From contig CM070873.1 in assembly GCA_036365515.1 (NCBI GenBank), positions 259,629,575-259,693,574 of the forward strand: DNA of 64,000 nt, in the 5' to 3' direction. Below the pieces are notes generated by a model. It ran no database searches, was not told the DNA's origin, and saw only the letters and a list, made by a program, of their open reading frames with translations. Shown here in pieces: positions 55,225 to 63,796 of this stretch (position 1 is the first letter of the stretch; each line of letters opens with the position of its first letter). A program made the translations under genes and the position numbers. This stretch comes from Torymus aiolomorphi. Its lineage: Eukaryota > Arthropoda > Insecta > Hymenoptera > Torymidae.

Positions 55225-55944
55225 CCTGTAATTGATTTGAAAACTCTTCACTGGGTACCTTCTCATTGAATACGATGTTGCTGCCGTCGTCGTCCTCCTC
55301 CTCCTCCTCGTTGTCGTCGTCTCCGTCGACTTCATCTACACCTCCTGGTTGACCAAAGCGAAAAGCCTTTCTGCGTTCGTTACGATAATTGCAAAGAGCT
55401 GCGTAAAATCTTTCGCTTTGTATGGTTTCATTTGCTTCGCGCCACTCTTCTGGAAGTATACTGTACATCCATTTTCTTAGTATATTTGCTTTGAAAAGCG
55501 CACAAAAGTCTTTCTTATTTTCTATGTGTTTTCGATATGACTTGCACATACTAAGGAATTCGGAAACACTGCTTCTAATTTATTAAAAGTTGGCGACCTC
55601 CATTCTTCGAGGTTTATAACGCAACGTCCAAGCACATTCTCGAGATATCTTCGTTTGTCATCCCCGCGCACGTATATATTTCTCGCCTTCTTGACAACTT
55701 TGTAAAGATGATGGCGCAAGTGTCGCAATGATACGTCACCTTCGAACCAATGTATTCCGTGTAAGTGAACTGTGCAATAGGTGTTTGTCGTTTTTATGTC
55801 TGGTGGCAAATGCAAAAAATTACAAGGTGGGCCTACTATCCAATGGCCAACTATGAGCTCTTGCAATGCAATCACAGCCACTTCCTTTGGCAAAAAATTT
55901 CTGTTAACGTCGCGAAAACCTTGTATATCGAAAACGAAATCCAT
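55154..55944 (-). pseudogene. uncharacterised conserved element protein (DxQ motif), left arm, frameshifted
   Basis: The start at 55944 gives MDFVFDIQGFRDVNRNF, a motif (F-D-I-Q-G-F) seen in many uncharacterised insect transposon/virus-like proteins. HGIHWFEGD and RNIYVRGDDKRRYLENVL follow. One A is missing near 55532, so the first frame ends at 55522 and the rest is open from 55549 to 55154, ending in an acidic stretch (DGDDDNEEEEEDDD) and Cys pairs (CDTC, CVCC). The N-terminal Asp-x-Gln pattern could reflect an RNase H/exonuclease-like fold, but this is a guess. Codon 35 is Trp here and a stop in the other arm. Confidence 0.6.
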
Positions 55945-56073
55945 GATTTAAGGAGTGAGCGCGAGAGTGTATCGCCGAGTAAAAGAGCAAATGACAACTG
56001 ATCCTCGCGTGTAGGCATTTCATTTCTGATATACACTTACCCCCACTACTCTTGTTTCTCCTTCTTCTTACAT

Positions 56074-56818
56074 TTACGCGCTAAAATCCGATAGGATTTG
56101 CCTGCTCGAATCTACTTCCAGCACGTTATCGTATTCTGCGTAAATGATCCAATTTATGGTACTAGTGAGGGCGCCCTCGAATCGCACTTCCACGCGTATG
56201 CTACCCGATCGTATGAGGTTCCAGTGCGTAGCACAATGAGCTGATAAATCTGGTGTTAGGTCGAAAGCCGTCAGAAAATTTCCTCTCGCATAATTGTGAC
56301 GATTGATGCCGTTGCCTTCGTTGAGAAAATGTATTCCTGTACCCGAAAACAGCGTATGGTAAGCATCTATGTAGAGACCGTTGTTGCCGGTAAAGCGAGG
56401 TTGTAACGGTTTGCTTGGAATTTGCACTCCGTCGACGTACAAAGAAAGATAATTTATCGAAAAGTGTTGAAAATTGAACGGGTTGAATTTACGATTTCCA
56501 TTAAACGCTTTGTTGTCGACGAAACCTATAATTATTCTTTTAGGCAGCTGCCCGAGGATGACGTTGTCGAGAGTGTTCCCGAGAATTCCAGTGTGAAGCG
56601 TGAAAGACTTAACTTCGACGCGTGTAATCGGATACTTGGCTGTAGCTTTAGCTAAGGCATTGGCGTGCCCAAGTAAAACACCGGGGCTTATCTTTACTCT
56701 GCGTACGATGAGACTGGCTTCTTTGATTTTGACACGAAATTTACCATCATCCGACACATCCATCAAGCAAAAGGCATCTTTGCTTCGTACGAGGCGTACT
56801 CTCATCTCCACTCCGTTG
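56074..56818 (-). pseudogene. F54H12.2-like protein (probable capsid protein), C-terminal part, left arm
   Basis: The open frame has 245 residues ending DSSRQILSDFSA. Landmarks are EMRVRLVRSKDAFCLMD, LGQLPKRIIIGFVDNKAF, LYVDGVQIPSKPLQP, AYHTLFSGTGIHFLNEGN, FDLTPDLSAHC and the WNLIRSGSIRVEVRF region. These match a family annotated in insects and nematodes as 'F54H12.2-like', normally 400-480 residues, so this is the C-terminal half. The company of an adenain-like protease suggests a jelly-roll-type capsid protein of a Maverick/adintovirus-like element; this role is inferred. The frame is cut near 56818 at the palindrome centre. Confidence 0.65.
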
Positions 56819-57089
56819 AAAAGGCATCTTTGTCGACTGCTTTCCCTCCAAGTATGTAATATTAGCGACGTAAGGCTCCGTTGTTTGCGACCGCATTTTC
56901 TTTCGGAATATTCGGAGCAGCTTCAAAGTTGTCAAACGTATCATCGTACCAGAGCGTTGTAGTTAAATGCGAGTCTTTAGCCGACGGAGAATAATTCAAC
57001 AACGATTCAATATAAGCTCTAGACGGGTAAGCGTTGTTGGGAGGTCATTTACATTGCGACGTATTTAATCAAGATAAAATGCTTATCAA
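56819..57089. other. asymmetric centre of the large palindrome
   Basis: About 270 bp separates the last symmetric base of the left arm (~56818) from its partner (~57090). From 56862 to 57038 the sequence belongs to the minus-strand copy of the F54H12.2-like gene; from 57039 it belongs to the plus-strand copy. The short piece 56819-56861 is minus-strand sequence out of frame with both. The strand switch lies exactly at 57038/57039, with no obvious microhomology beyond GTTG/GG. Confidence 0.75.
56862..57038 (-). pseudogene. upstream fragment of the F54H12.2-like gene at the palindrome centre
   Basis: On the minus strand, 59 codons from 57038 read NNAYPSRAYIESLLNYSPSA and continue through LTTTLWYDDTFDN to a stop at 56862. 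This matches the middle part of the same family (NNAY...AYIE.LLNY...LWY.D). It is separated from the C-terminal frame at 56818 by about 40 bp of out-of-frame sequence. The corresponding upstream part is absent from the right arm, so the palindrome is asymmetric here. Confidence 0.65.
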
Positions 57090-57831
57090 CGGAGTGGAGA
57101 TGAGAGTACGCCTCGTACGAAGCAAAGATGCCTTTTGCTTGATGGATGTGTCGGATGATGGTAAATTTCGTGTCAAAATCAAAGAAGCCAGTCTCATCGT
57201 ACGCAGAGTAAAGATAAGCCCCGGTGTTTTACTTGGGCACGCCAATGCCTTAGCTAAAGCTACAGCCAAGTATCCGATTACACGCGTCGAAGTTAAGTCT
57301 TTCACGCTTCACACTGGAATTCTCGGGAACACTCTCGACAACGTCATCCTCGGGCAGCTGCCTAAAAGAATAATTATAGGTTTCGTCGACAACAAAGCGT
57401 TTAATGGAAATCGTAAATTCAACCCGTTCAATTTTCAACACTTTTCGATAAATTATCTTTCTTTGTACGTCGACGGAGTGCAAATTCCAAGCAAACCGTT
57501 ACAACCTCGCTTTACCGGCAACAACGGTCTCTACATAGATGCTTACCATACGCTGTTTTCGGGTACAGGAATACATTTTCTCAACGAAGGCAACGGCATC
57601 AATCGTCACAATTATGCGAGAGGAAATTTTCTGACGGCTTTCGACCTAACACCAGATTTATCAGCTCATTGTGCTACGCACTGGAACCTCATACGATCGG
57701 GTAGCATACGCGTGGAAGTGCGATTCGAGGGCGCCCTCACTAGTACCATAAATTGGATCATTTACGCAGAATACGATAACGTGCTGGAAGTAGATTCGAG
57801 CAGGCAAATCCTATCGGATTTTAGCGCGTAA
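57040..57831 (+). pseudogene. F54H12.2-like protein (probable capsid protein), 5'-truncated, right arm
   Basis: Open from the palindrome junction at 57039/57040 to the stop at 57831. It begins inside the family sequence with HLHCDVFNQDKMLINGVE, a conserved segment that the left copy lacks, and continues identically to the left-arm C-terminus. There is no initiating ATG; the frame simply starts at the junction, so this is a partial gene of ~263 residues. The stop is followed 130 bp later by the next gene. Confidence 0.7.
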
Positions 57832-57960
57832 ATGTAAGAAGAAGGAGAAACAAGAGTAGTGGGGGTAAGTGTATATCAGAAATGAAATGCCTACACGCGA
57901 GGATCAGTTGTCATTTGCTCTTTTACTCGGCGATACACTCTCGCGCTCACTCCTTAAATC

Positions 57961-58752
57961 ATGGATTTCGTTTTCGATATACAAGGTTTTCGCGACGTTA
58001 ACAGAAATTTTTTGCCAAAGGAAGTGGCTGTGATTGCATTGCAAGAGCTCATAGTTGGCCATTGAATAGTAGGCCCACCTTGTAATTTTTTGCATTTGCC
58101 ACCAGACATAAAAACGACAAACACCTATTGCACAGTTCACTTACACGGAATACATTGGTTCGAAGGTGACGTATCATTGCGACACTTGCGCCATCATCTT
58201 TACAAAGTTGTCAAGAAGGCGAGAAATATATACGTGCGCGGGGATGACAAACGAAGATATCTCGAGAATGTGCTTCGACTTTGCGTTATAAATCTCGAAG
58301 AATGGAGGTCACCAACTTTTAATAAATTAGAAGCAGTGTTTCCGAATTCCTTAGTATGTGCAAGTCATATCGAAAAACACATAGAAAATAAGAAAGACTT
58401 TTGTGCGCTTTTCAAAGCAAATATACTAAGAAAATGGATGTACAGTATACTTCCAGAAGAGTGGCGCGAAGCAAATGAAACCATACAAAGCGAAAGATTT
58501 TACGCAGCTCTTTGCAATTATCGTAACGAACGCAGAAAGGCTTTTCGCTTTGGTCAACCAGGAGGTGTAGATGAAGTCGACGGAGACGACGACAACGAGG
58601 AGGAGGAGGAGGACGACGACGGCAGCAACATCGTATTCAATGAGAAGGTACCCAGTGAAGAGTTTTCAAATCAATTACAGGATGGACACGAGAACAATAA
58701 TCCATGCGATACGTGCACTAAGAGCGAATACAATACGTGTGTATGCTGCTGA
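57961..58752 (+). pseudogene. uncharacterised conserved element protein (DxQ motif), right arm, one in-frame stop
   Basis: 263 codons from ATG at 57961. The only visible break is TGA at 58063-58065 (codon 35), where the left arm has TGG. The rest is continuous through HGIHWFEGD, KKARNIYVRGDDKR, YSILPEEWREANE, the acidic stretch and the terminal CVCC. A nearby GR-to-RL change at about 58267-58272 also differs between arms. The 3' end overlaps the protease start. A single stop in otherwise open sequence suggests recent loss or a base error. Function unknown. Confidence 0.6.
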
Positions 58753-59089
58753 TCACATTCCAAAAATTTTAAGTCCACCTGTGGCCATCATAACCAATCT
58801 CGATACAGCAAATAAACCAGGATCGCATTGGATTGCCATTTACATAGATAAAAATGGATACGGAGTATATTTCGACAGTTACGGGCTCGCCCCCACCTCA
58901 TCACACCATCTCGATCGCTTACGAAGGAACTGCGTGCGTTTCCAGTGGAACAAGAAACTATTACAAAGTTTTGATTCAAAAGTGTGCGGTGAATATTGCA
59001 TTATGTTTTTGCATCATATGTGTAGTGGTAGTTCTTTACGCGCGTTTTGTCGCACTTTTCATATAATACACGCAGAAACGATGACATAG
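58682..59089 (+). CDS. adenain/Ulp1-like cysteine protease, right arm, open
   Basis: From ATG at 58682 (MDTRTIIHAIRALRANT) the gene codes ~135 residues, short but complete for the catalytic core. The triad-type motifs are in order: GSHW (His, about residue 58), FDSYG (Asp, about residue 75), a Gln before the Cys, and SKVCGEYC (Cys). The start overlaps the end of the preceding gene by about 70 bp in another frame. A longer frame from 58571 would add an Arg/Thr-rich stretch that is only the shifted reading of an acidic region, so the 58682 start is preferred. Role by family: capsid/precursor protein processing. Confidence 0.75.
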   Translation: MDTRTIIHAIRALRANTIRVYAADHIPKILSPPVAIITNLDTANKPGSHWIAIYIDKNGYGVYFDSYGLAPTSSHHLDRLRRNCVRFQWNKKLLQSFDSKVCGEYCIMFLHHMCSGSSLRAFCRTFHIIHAETMT

Positions 59090-59094
59090 CTGCT

Positions 59095-59840
59095 AAATTT
59101 TACAAAGTTATTTCACAAAAGCAATCAAGAAAGAGAGAAATCCTTACCGGAATCGTTTTCTTCCGAGAGAGACTTCATTGGGAAATGGGCAGAGTGATCA
59201 AACATGTAACGCAAAATTATAAATTTTTTTTTTGTAATCTTAGATGTAAGAGTGAAATATGTATACTTTTGTAAGATACTCGTAAAATAAAAAATGTATT
59301 AGTAAAAATTTACATTTAGTGTTAGACTTTTATTCACATCCTTACCTACCTAATTCCCCATGCATACTTACAAGAAATTATCGATCTTTCTTATTTTTAT
59401 CTCTAACCCTACGTGATTCCAACGTAATTTCTTTATCGCGAATACGACGCGAAAGGTTATGCAAAAAGTAAGGTTAGGATATATATAATAATTTCTCGGA
59501 AACCGTTATTTTTATCTCGTTTGCATTGCTCTCTAAGCCAACGTGATTCCAACGAACTTTCTTTATCGCGATAGGTTATGTTACATCGTATCGGTCACTG
59601 TTCAAAGCATGCGTCATTTCAACGTACTTTTTTATCGCGAATACGAAACGGTGAATAAGGTTATGTTACATTCATTGCCTTGCTTGAATTCTTTATATTA
59701 CTACGTCATCGCCCTGTTCGCTGATTGGTTGAGACGTAACGAACTCGTCGTCCATTAGGGGGAAAAACAGAGTAGGGTGGTGGGGATAACCGTGTAAATG
59801 CTGGAGCCCGACATGTCATCCTTCAGTCACGAGTAGCCAT
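59095..59840. other. intergenic region with TATTCGCGATA repeats, right arm
   Basis: Mirror of 54130-54810. AATAAAAAATGTATTAG near 59286 could serve as a polyadenylation signal for the protease transcript. Iteron units lie at about 59400-59660. Differences from the left arm are homopolymer lengths and one substitution (CGCGATAGG against CGCAATAGG near 59572). Confidence 0.55.
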
Positions 59841-59845
59841 TCCAT

Positions 59846-60885
59846 TTGAGAGTACGCTCCCACGTGGATATTCCAGTCTCCGTACAATCTCTAAGTAATA
59901 TTGCTTTAAAAATGGACAATAACGAAGCATCAGCAGTGCCTCCTGCATCAGCAGCAGCTCCAGCAGCAGAAGCAGCGTCGGTAACTCCGCCACCACTACC
60001 TCCACCATCAACAGCGCCACCGCTACCTCCGCCAGCAGTAAGACCGCGAGTTAATAAAAACATGGATCTACCAAATCTCTTTCTATCTACAACCTATGCT
60101 ATCAATAAATCACATTCCAAAAGAGTCGCTGTCGGATTGGAACACCACGCTGGATTTTATAGAGCTGTAGTGAAACTCTGTAGTACGGGGCTCCTGCAAA
60201 GTACGTAACTCTCGAAAAAAATAGTTGGGAGCTGATCGTCGATCAAATGGATGCGATGATGGGATATCTGCTAGATTCCTTCACATTTTACAAAGACTTT
60301 GGTAAACCTACAAAAATATATCTTCCAACCCACGGCATCAATTTTACCACGGCATACGGTGTGAGGTCCATCCTTATCGACGAGAGACCCTGTGTACTGA
60401 CACAGAAACTCGTCAGAGACTTTCCCGATGGCCAACCAATAGACGAGGAGACGCAGTTTCCAGACAGTTCTTCACAGTACGAGACACCGCAGAAGAAAAG
60501 AAAATATGAGAGTCCACCCGGAATTGTCATGCAACAGGCTACTTTGAGCGGACTGCGTGAAGTGCGCGAATGTGTCGATGCGAGGTTAAAACGTTTAGAA
60601 GATAGTGCCGGATTTATAAATCGAGGTATGGATAACATATTCGACTTTTTAAAAGATGAGTTAAAGAAAGAAAGCACCGAAAAAGCGAAAAATATTTTGA
60701 AAGACATTGCTGCGTTTAAACAGTATTATGTATTGCGTAAAAATGAAATTAATAATAGAGCAAAGTTGCACATGGAATTCGGTAATATGAGTGAAGAATT
60801 GTACGACATTTTTCTCATGGAATTTCATGCATTTGGCTTATTCAACTTGGCTAATGATTTGTACGATTATATGTTCGCAAATTAA
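59846..60885 (+). pseudogene. Pro/Ala-rich protein, right arm, frameshifted
   Basis: Mirror of the left-arm gene. Loss of one G in a G-run at about 60187 (four G here, five in the left arm) ends the frame at 60208; the remainder is open from 60247 to 60885. Otherwise the two copies look the same. The single homopolymer difference could be real decay or a base-calling error. Unknown function, as for the left copy. Confidence 0.6.
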
Positions 60886-60889
60886 TTTG

Positions 60890-61384
60890 TATAATTTTTT
60901 GTAAAATATTATTTGTATGCTTTCACAAATATATGTTCAAAACTTTTAATTAAACACCGACTATCTTTTTTATTTTACCACCTATCCTCCAATCCTCTCT
61001 TATAAAAATTCGTAAATTTGCCTTTTTATTTGCTCTTTTTATTTTTATATATCGTGCAATTGATAATAATAAAATTATAGTAGTGGTAATTTGCAAATTC
61101 ATCCTAAAAAAGAATGCTCAATGAATAAGTTGTAAACTCTGTAGCACGCGTTAAGTATATCGAAAAAATAAGCGACTTTTGATTCTCTTGCGAGAACATC
61201 TTACGAGTCTAATGATGTTGTAAATTTTTATTAATAATTCCAAAAAATTTTTATAAACATTTTTTATTAAATTTTGTGGTTATATTAATTTCTTATAATT
61301 ATATATATATATATATATTCTTCTCTCTTAAAAAAGTGAACTATCCTCACAATAAAGCGTCAAAATCGATTATGTTTGAATATT
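60890..61384. other. AT-rich intergenic region, right arm
   Basis: Mirror of 52520-53015, with the AT run at about 61300-61318. AATAAT and AATTAAACA strings near the gene end may act in transcript termination. No coding content seen. Confidence 0.55.
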
Positions 61385-61865
61385 TAAAAACAATAACCTT
61401 ACTACCCTTTCGTATTCGCGATAAAAAAGTACGTTGGAATGACGTGAGCTTAGAGAGTAACGAATACACGATAAAAATAACGGTTTCCGAGAAAGAAATC
61501 GATGGATGTAACATAACCCCACTTTCCGTTTCGTATTCGCGATAAAAAAGTACGTTGGGATGACGTGCGCTTAGAGAGTAACGAATACGAGATAAAAAAT
61601 AACGGTTTCCGAGAAAGAAATCGATGAATGTAACATAACGTCACTTTCCGTTTCGTATTCGCGATAAAAAAGTACGTTGGAATGACGTGAGCTTAGAGAG
61701 TAACGCGAATACGAGATAAAAATAATGGTTTCGGAGAAAGATTATGATGAAAGAAATCCTTGAATGTAACGTAACCTCACTTCCCGTTTTGTATTCGCGA
61801 TAAAAAAGTACGTTGAAATGACGTGAGCTTAAACAGTAACGAATACGAAATAAAGATGACGACGA
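61385..61865. repeat. iterated ~122-136-bp repeats with TATTCGCGATA core, right arm
   Basis: Mirror of 52050-52515: four units of CGTATTCGCGATAAAAAAGT, ACGTTGGAATGACGTGAGCT, TAGAGAGTAACGAATACG and AATAACGGTTTCCGAGAAAG. It lies downstream of the Pro/Ala-rich gene. Frame 61276-61545 crosses these repeats and is not supported as a gene. Confidence 0.8.
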
Positions 61866-61909
61866 ACCGTAACGTACTATCGTGAAAAAACATCCTGCGC
61901 ACGTGTTTA

Positions 61910-62610
61910 AATTATAAGACGAAACTGATATAACGTGAGCAGATTCATTTAGGCGGTGCGCTTTTGGTGTATTCTCTTACACACCCTATTGATGCGGGCT
62001 TTTATAATGGCAAAAACGATAAGGCTGTGGCCATGTATCGCGCTGGACCCGAAATCGTGCATCTGACACCGTCTCCGCTCGCTATCGCGCTATATTTTTA
62101 TTTGATAATGCTTACGGATATTACCTCTAGACAAAATATAATTCAAATAACTCGGGCATTCGCTATTCTCATTCATCGCTCAAAGTACACAGCGTAAGGA
62201 CAGGAAACCGTTATGTTTCGACGAAATAATAAAACATGAGAAGCACACGAGGCAGGGTTTTCATATTGCACATAGCGATAAATTTTTATAGAAGGTTCAG
62301 ATAAAGATATATATGTATGTAACTAATACCCTATCGTACACGTTACGCATTATCGCGAAAAAAAAAATATCCTCCGCACTTGTTTGAATTATAAAACGAA
62401 ATTGATATAACGTGAGGAGATTAGTTCAGACGGAGCGCTTTTGGTGTATTCTCTTACACTGCCTATTGATGCGCGCTTTTGTTATGGAAAAAGCGATAAG
62501 GATGTGGGCAGGCATCGCGCTGGACCTAAAATCTGACACTGTCTCCGCTCGCTATCGCGCTACATTTTTACCAAAGGTTAAACACCAGGGGTACACTCTG
62601 TTCAAGTCAG
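61910..62610. repeat. duplicated ~480-bp intergenic unit, right arm
   Basis: Mirror of 51290-52000. Shared landmarks are GCGCTTTTGGTGTATTCTCT, TATTGATGCG(C/G)GCTTTT and CGTCTCCGCTCGCTATCGCG-type sequence, occurring at about 61958-62100 and 62440-62575. It separates the Pro/Ala-rich gene from the Cys-rich gene. A regulatory or replication role is possible but not shown. Confidence 0.7.
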
Positions 62611-62635
62611 CATTCATCAAAGACCCACAGTCAAG

Positions 62636-63128
62636 ATGACATGGGTGCAGAAAGCGTCTGCAGTAACAGACTTAATAGATATTTTAAAGAAAAAAGAAGA
62701 GGCAATACATTTTTCCATTTTACATAAACAACACGAAATTACGGTGCTCCAAAACAGAATAGCGTGCGAAGTTCTACTACTGGAAGGCGTGCGAAAAGAG
62801 ATTGCGCACGCTTCAACACTCAGTAATCCTGCTGATGCTGGTGGTTCATCAAATTATAATAAGACTAACATAGTGGCAAAATGTTTAGTATGTGCTAAAG
62901 TACTAATTAAAAAACAAAAAAATTGTGTGTGGCGAAGGGTGTAACATGTGGTTGTGTGGGGTATGCGCCCAATCTCGAAAGCACGCATCATGCTTCAACG
63001 CGATGCAGCAGCAACAGCCGCAGCACCAGCAACAGCAAGAACCCGAGGTGAATAAAAATGCACAAGTAGGAGGTGACTTTGAGTATCACGGACTGTTCGC
63101 GTCATTTTTACTTGTGCCGAGCTATTAA
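62636..63128 (+). pseudogene. Cys-rich zinc-ribbon-like protein, right arm, frameshifted
   Basis: The start at 62636 (MTWVQKASAVTDLIDILKKK) gives a 102-residue frame with a helical segment and the CLVC pair. The frame 62925-63128 supplies CGEGCNMWLCGVC, HASCF and a QQQQPQHQQQQEP tail. The 5' end is better preserved than in the left arm. The shared frame change near 62920 follows a run of seven A residues, so it could be a fixed mutation, a repeated sequencing error or a site of frame slippage. Reading through would need a +1 shift, which argues against the common -1 mechanism. Confidence 0.5.
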
Positions 63129-63142
63129 CGCAAGCAGCGAAT

Positions 63143-63796
63143 TTAAAATGCGCGCGACCTCGCGCGCCAACACCGCGACGCGCGCGTCACCATCGATAAT
63201 TTTGGGCGTAAACGGACCCGCGCGCGCGAGCTCGCGCACTCGTAATCGATTCGCCGATGTGTCAAGACGTGCTGGAGGATCATTGCGTTTTCTACATGCG
63301 GAAAAGTAAACCCGAGACTCCCGCTCCTTTTAGAGCGAATCTTTAGTTTCGTGGGTGTGAACGTGAAAGTAGGAACCGCGACTTCGTGTGTGCCTGTGGG
63401 AGTGTACGTTGCGTTAGAGACTGTATTTGTGGGAAGCGTGTCCACGTGCGCTCGACGGCGTGACCCTTCCCGGGGCGATCGCAGCACGCGGCAACGCTTT
63501 TGTTGCTCGGCACCAAGCGTTGGTTCCCCCGAGACGTCGAGGCGCGCTTGGTGACGGCTGAGGGCCATCTCTGCGATCCCCGTTCCCGGCGTGACCACAG
63601 CGAGCGGGTGCACGCTGCGGCAGGCGTTCGGCTCATCGACGTCTTCAACAGGCGGACTCGAGCGTTGCGAATTTGGCGGGCCATGAGGCCAACGAGGTAA
63701 GAGAGCTCTCTGCGATAGGCGTGGCAAATTTGCCTTGCGATTTGCGTGCGTGATTACTCTTTCTTTTCTTTCCCATTGTAACTTTCCTTTAGACAA
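63143..63796 (-). CDS. mirror copy of the possible GC-rich ORF, right arm
   Basis: 217 residues, identical to 50110-50763 except two replacements near the C-terminus. The same doubts apply: compositional openness, no motif and unexpected direction. Overlapping frames on the other strand (63351-63554, 63500-63700) are equally open. Confidence 0.2.
   Translation of the reverse strand: MSKGKLQWERKERVITHANRKANLPRLSQRALLPRWPHGPPNSQRSSPPVEDVDEPNACRSVHPLAVVTPGTGIAEMALSRHQARLDVSGEPTLGAEQQKRCRVLRSPREGSRRRAHVDTLPTNTVSNATYTPTGTHEVAVPTFTFTPTKLKIRSKRSGSLGFTFPHVENAMILQHVLTHRRIDYECASSRARVRLRPKLSMVTRASRCWRARSRAF

Larger units (their letters stand above)
49906..57038 (-). mobile_element. left arm of a large palindromic Maverick/Polinton-like element
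   Basis: The arm is the near-exact reverse complement of 57039-64000; paired coordinates sum to about 113906. Minus-strand genes, from the centre outward, are F54H12.2-like protein, uncharacterised DxQ protein, adenain-like protease, Pro/Ala-rich protein and Cys-rich protein. A viral-type protease beside a probable capsid protein suggests a Maverick/Polinton or adintovirus-like origin. No polymerase, integrase or ATPase is seen. This arm has its own set of inactivating indels (second gene and protease), while its Pro/Ala-rich gene is open. Confidence 0.7.

Noticed and set aside
58571..58681. Upstream extension of the protease frame (Thr/Arg-rich)
   Set aside because: It is the shifted reading of the acidic GAC/GAG repeats of the preceding gene, so the start at 58682 is preferred.
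62900..62945. Programmed -1 frameshift in the Cys-rich gene
   Set aside because: The downstream frame needs a +1 shift; no standard slippery heptamer and stem fits the required direction.
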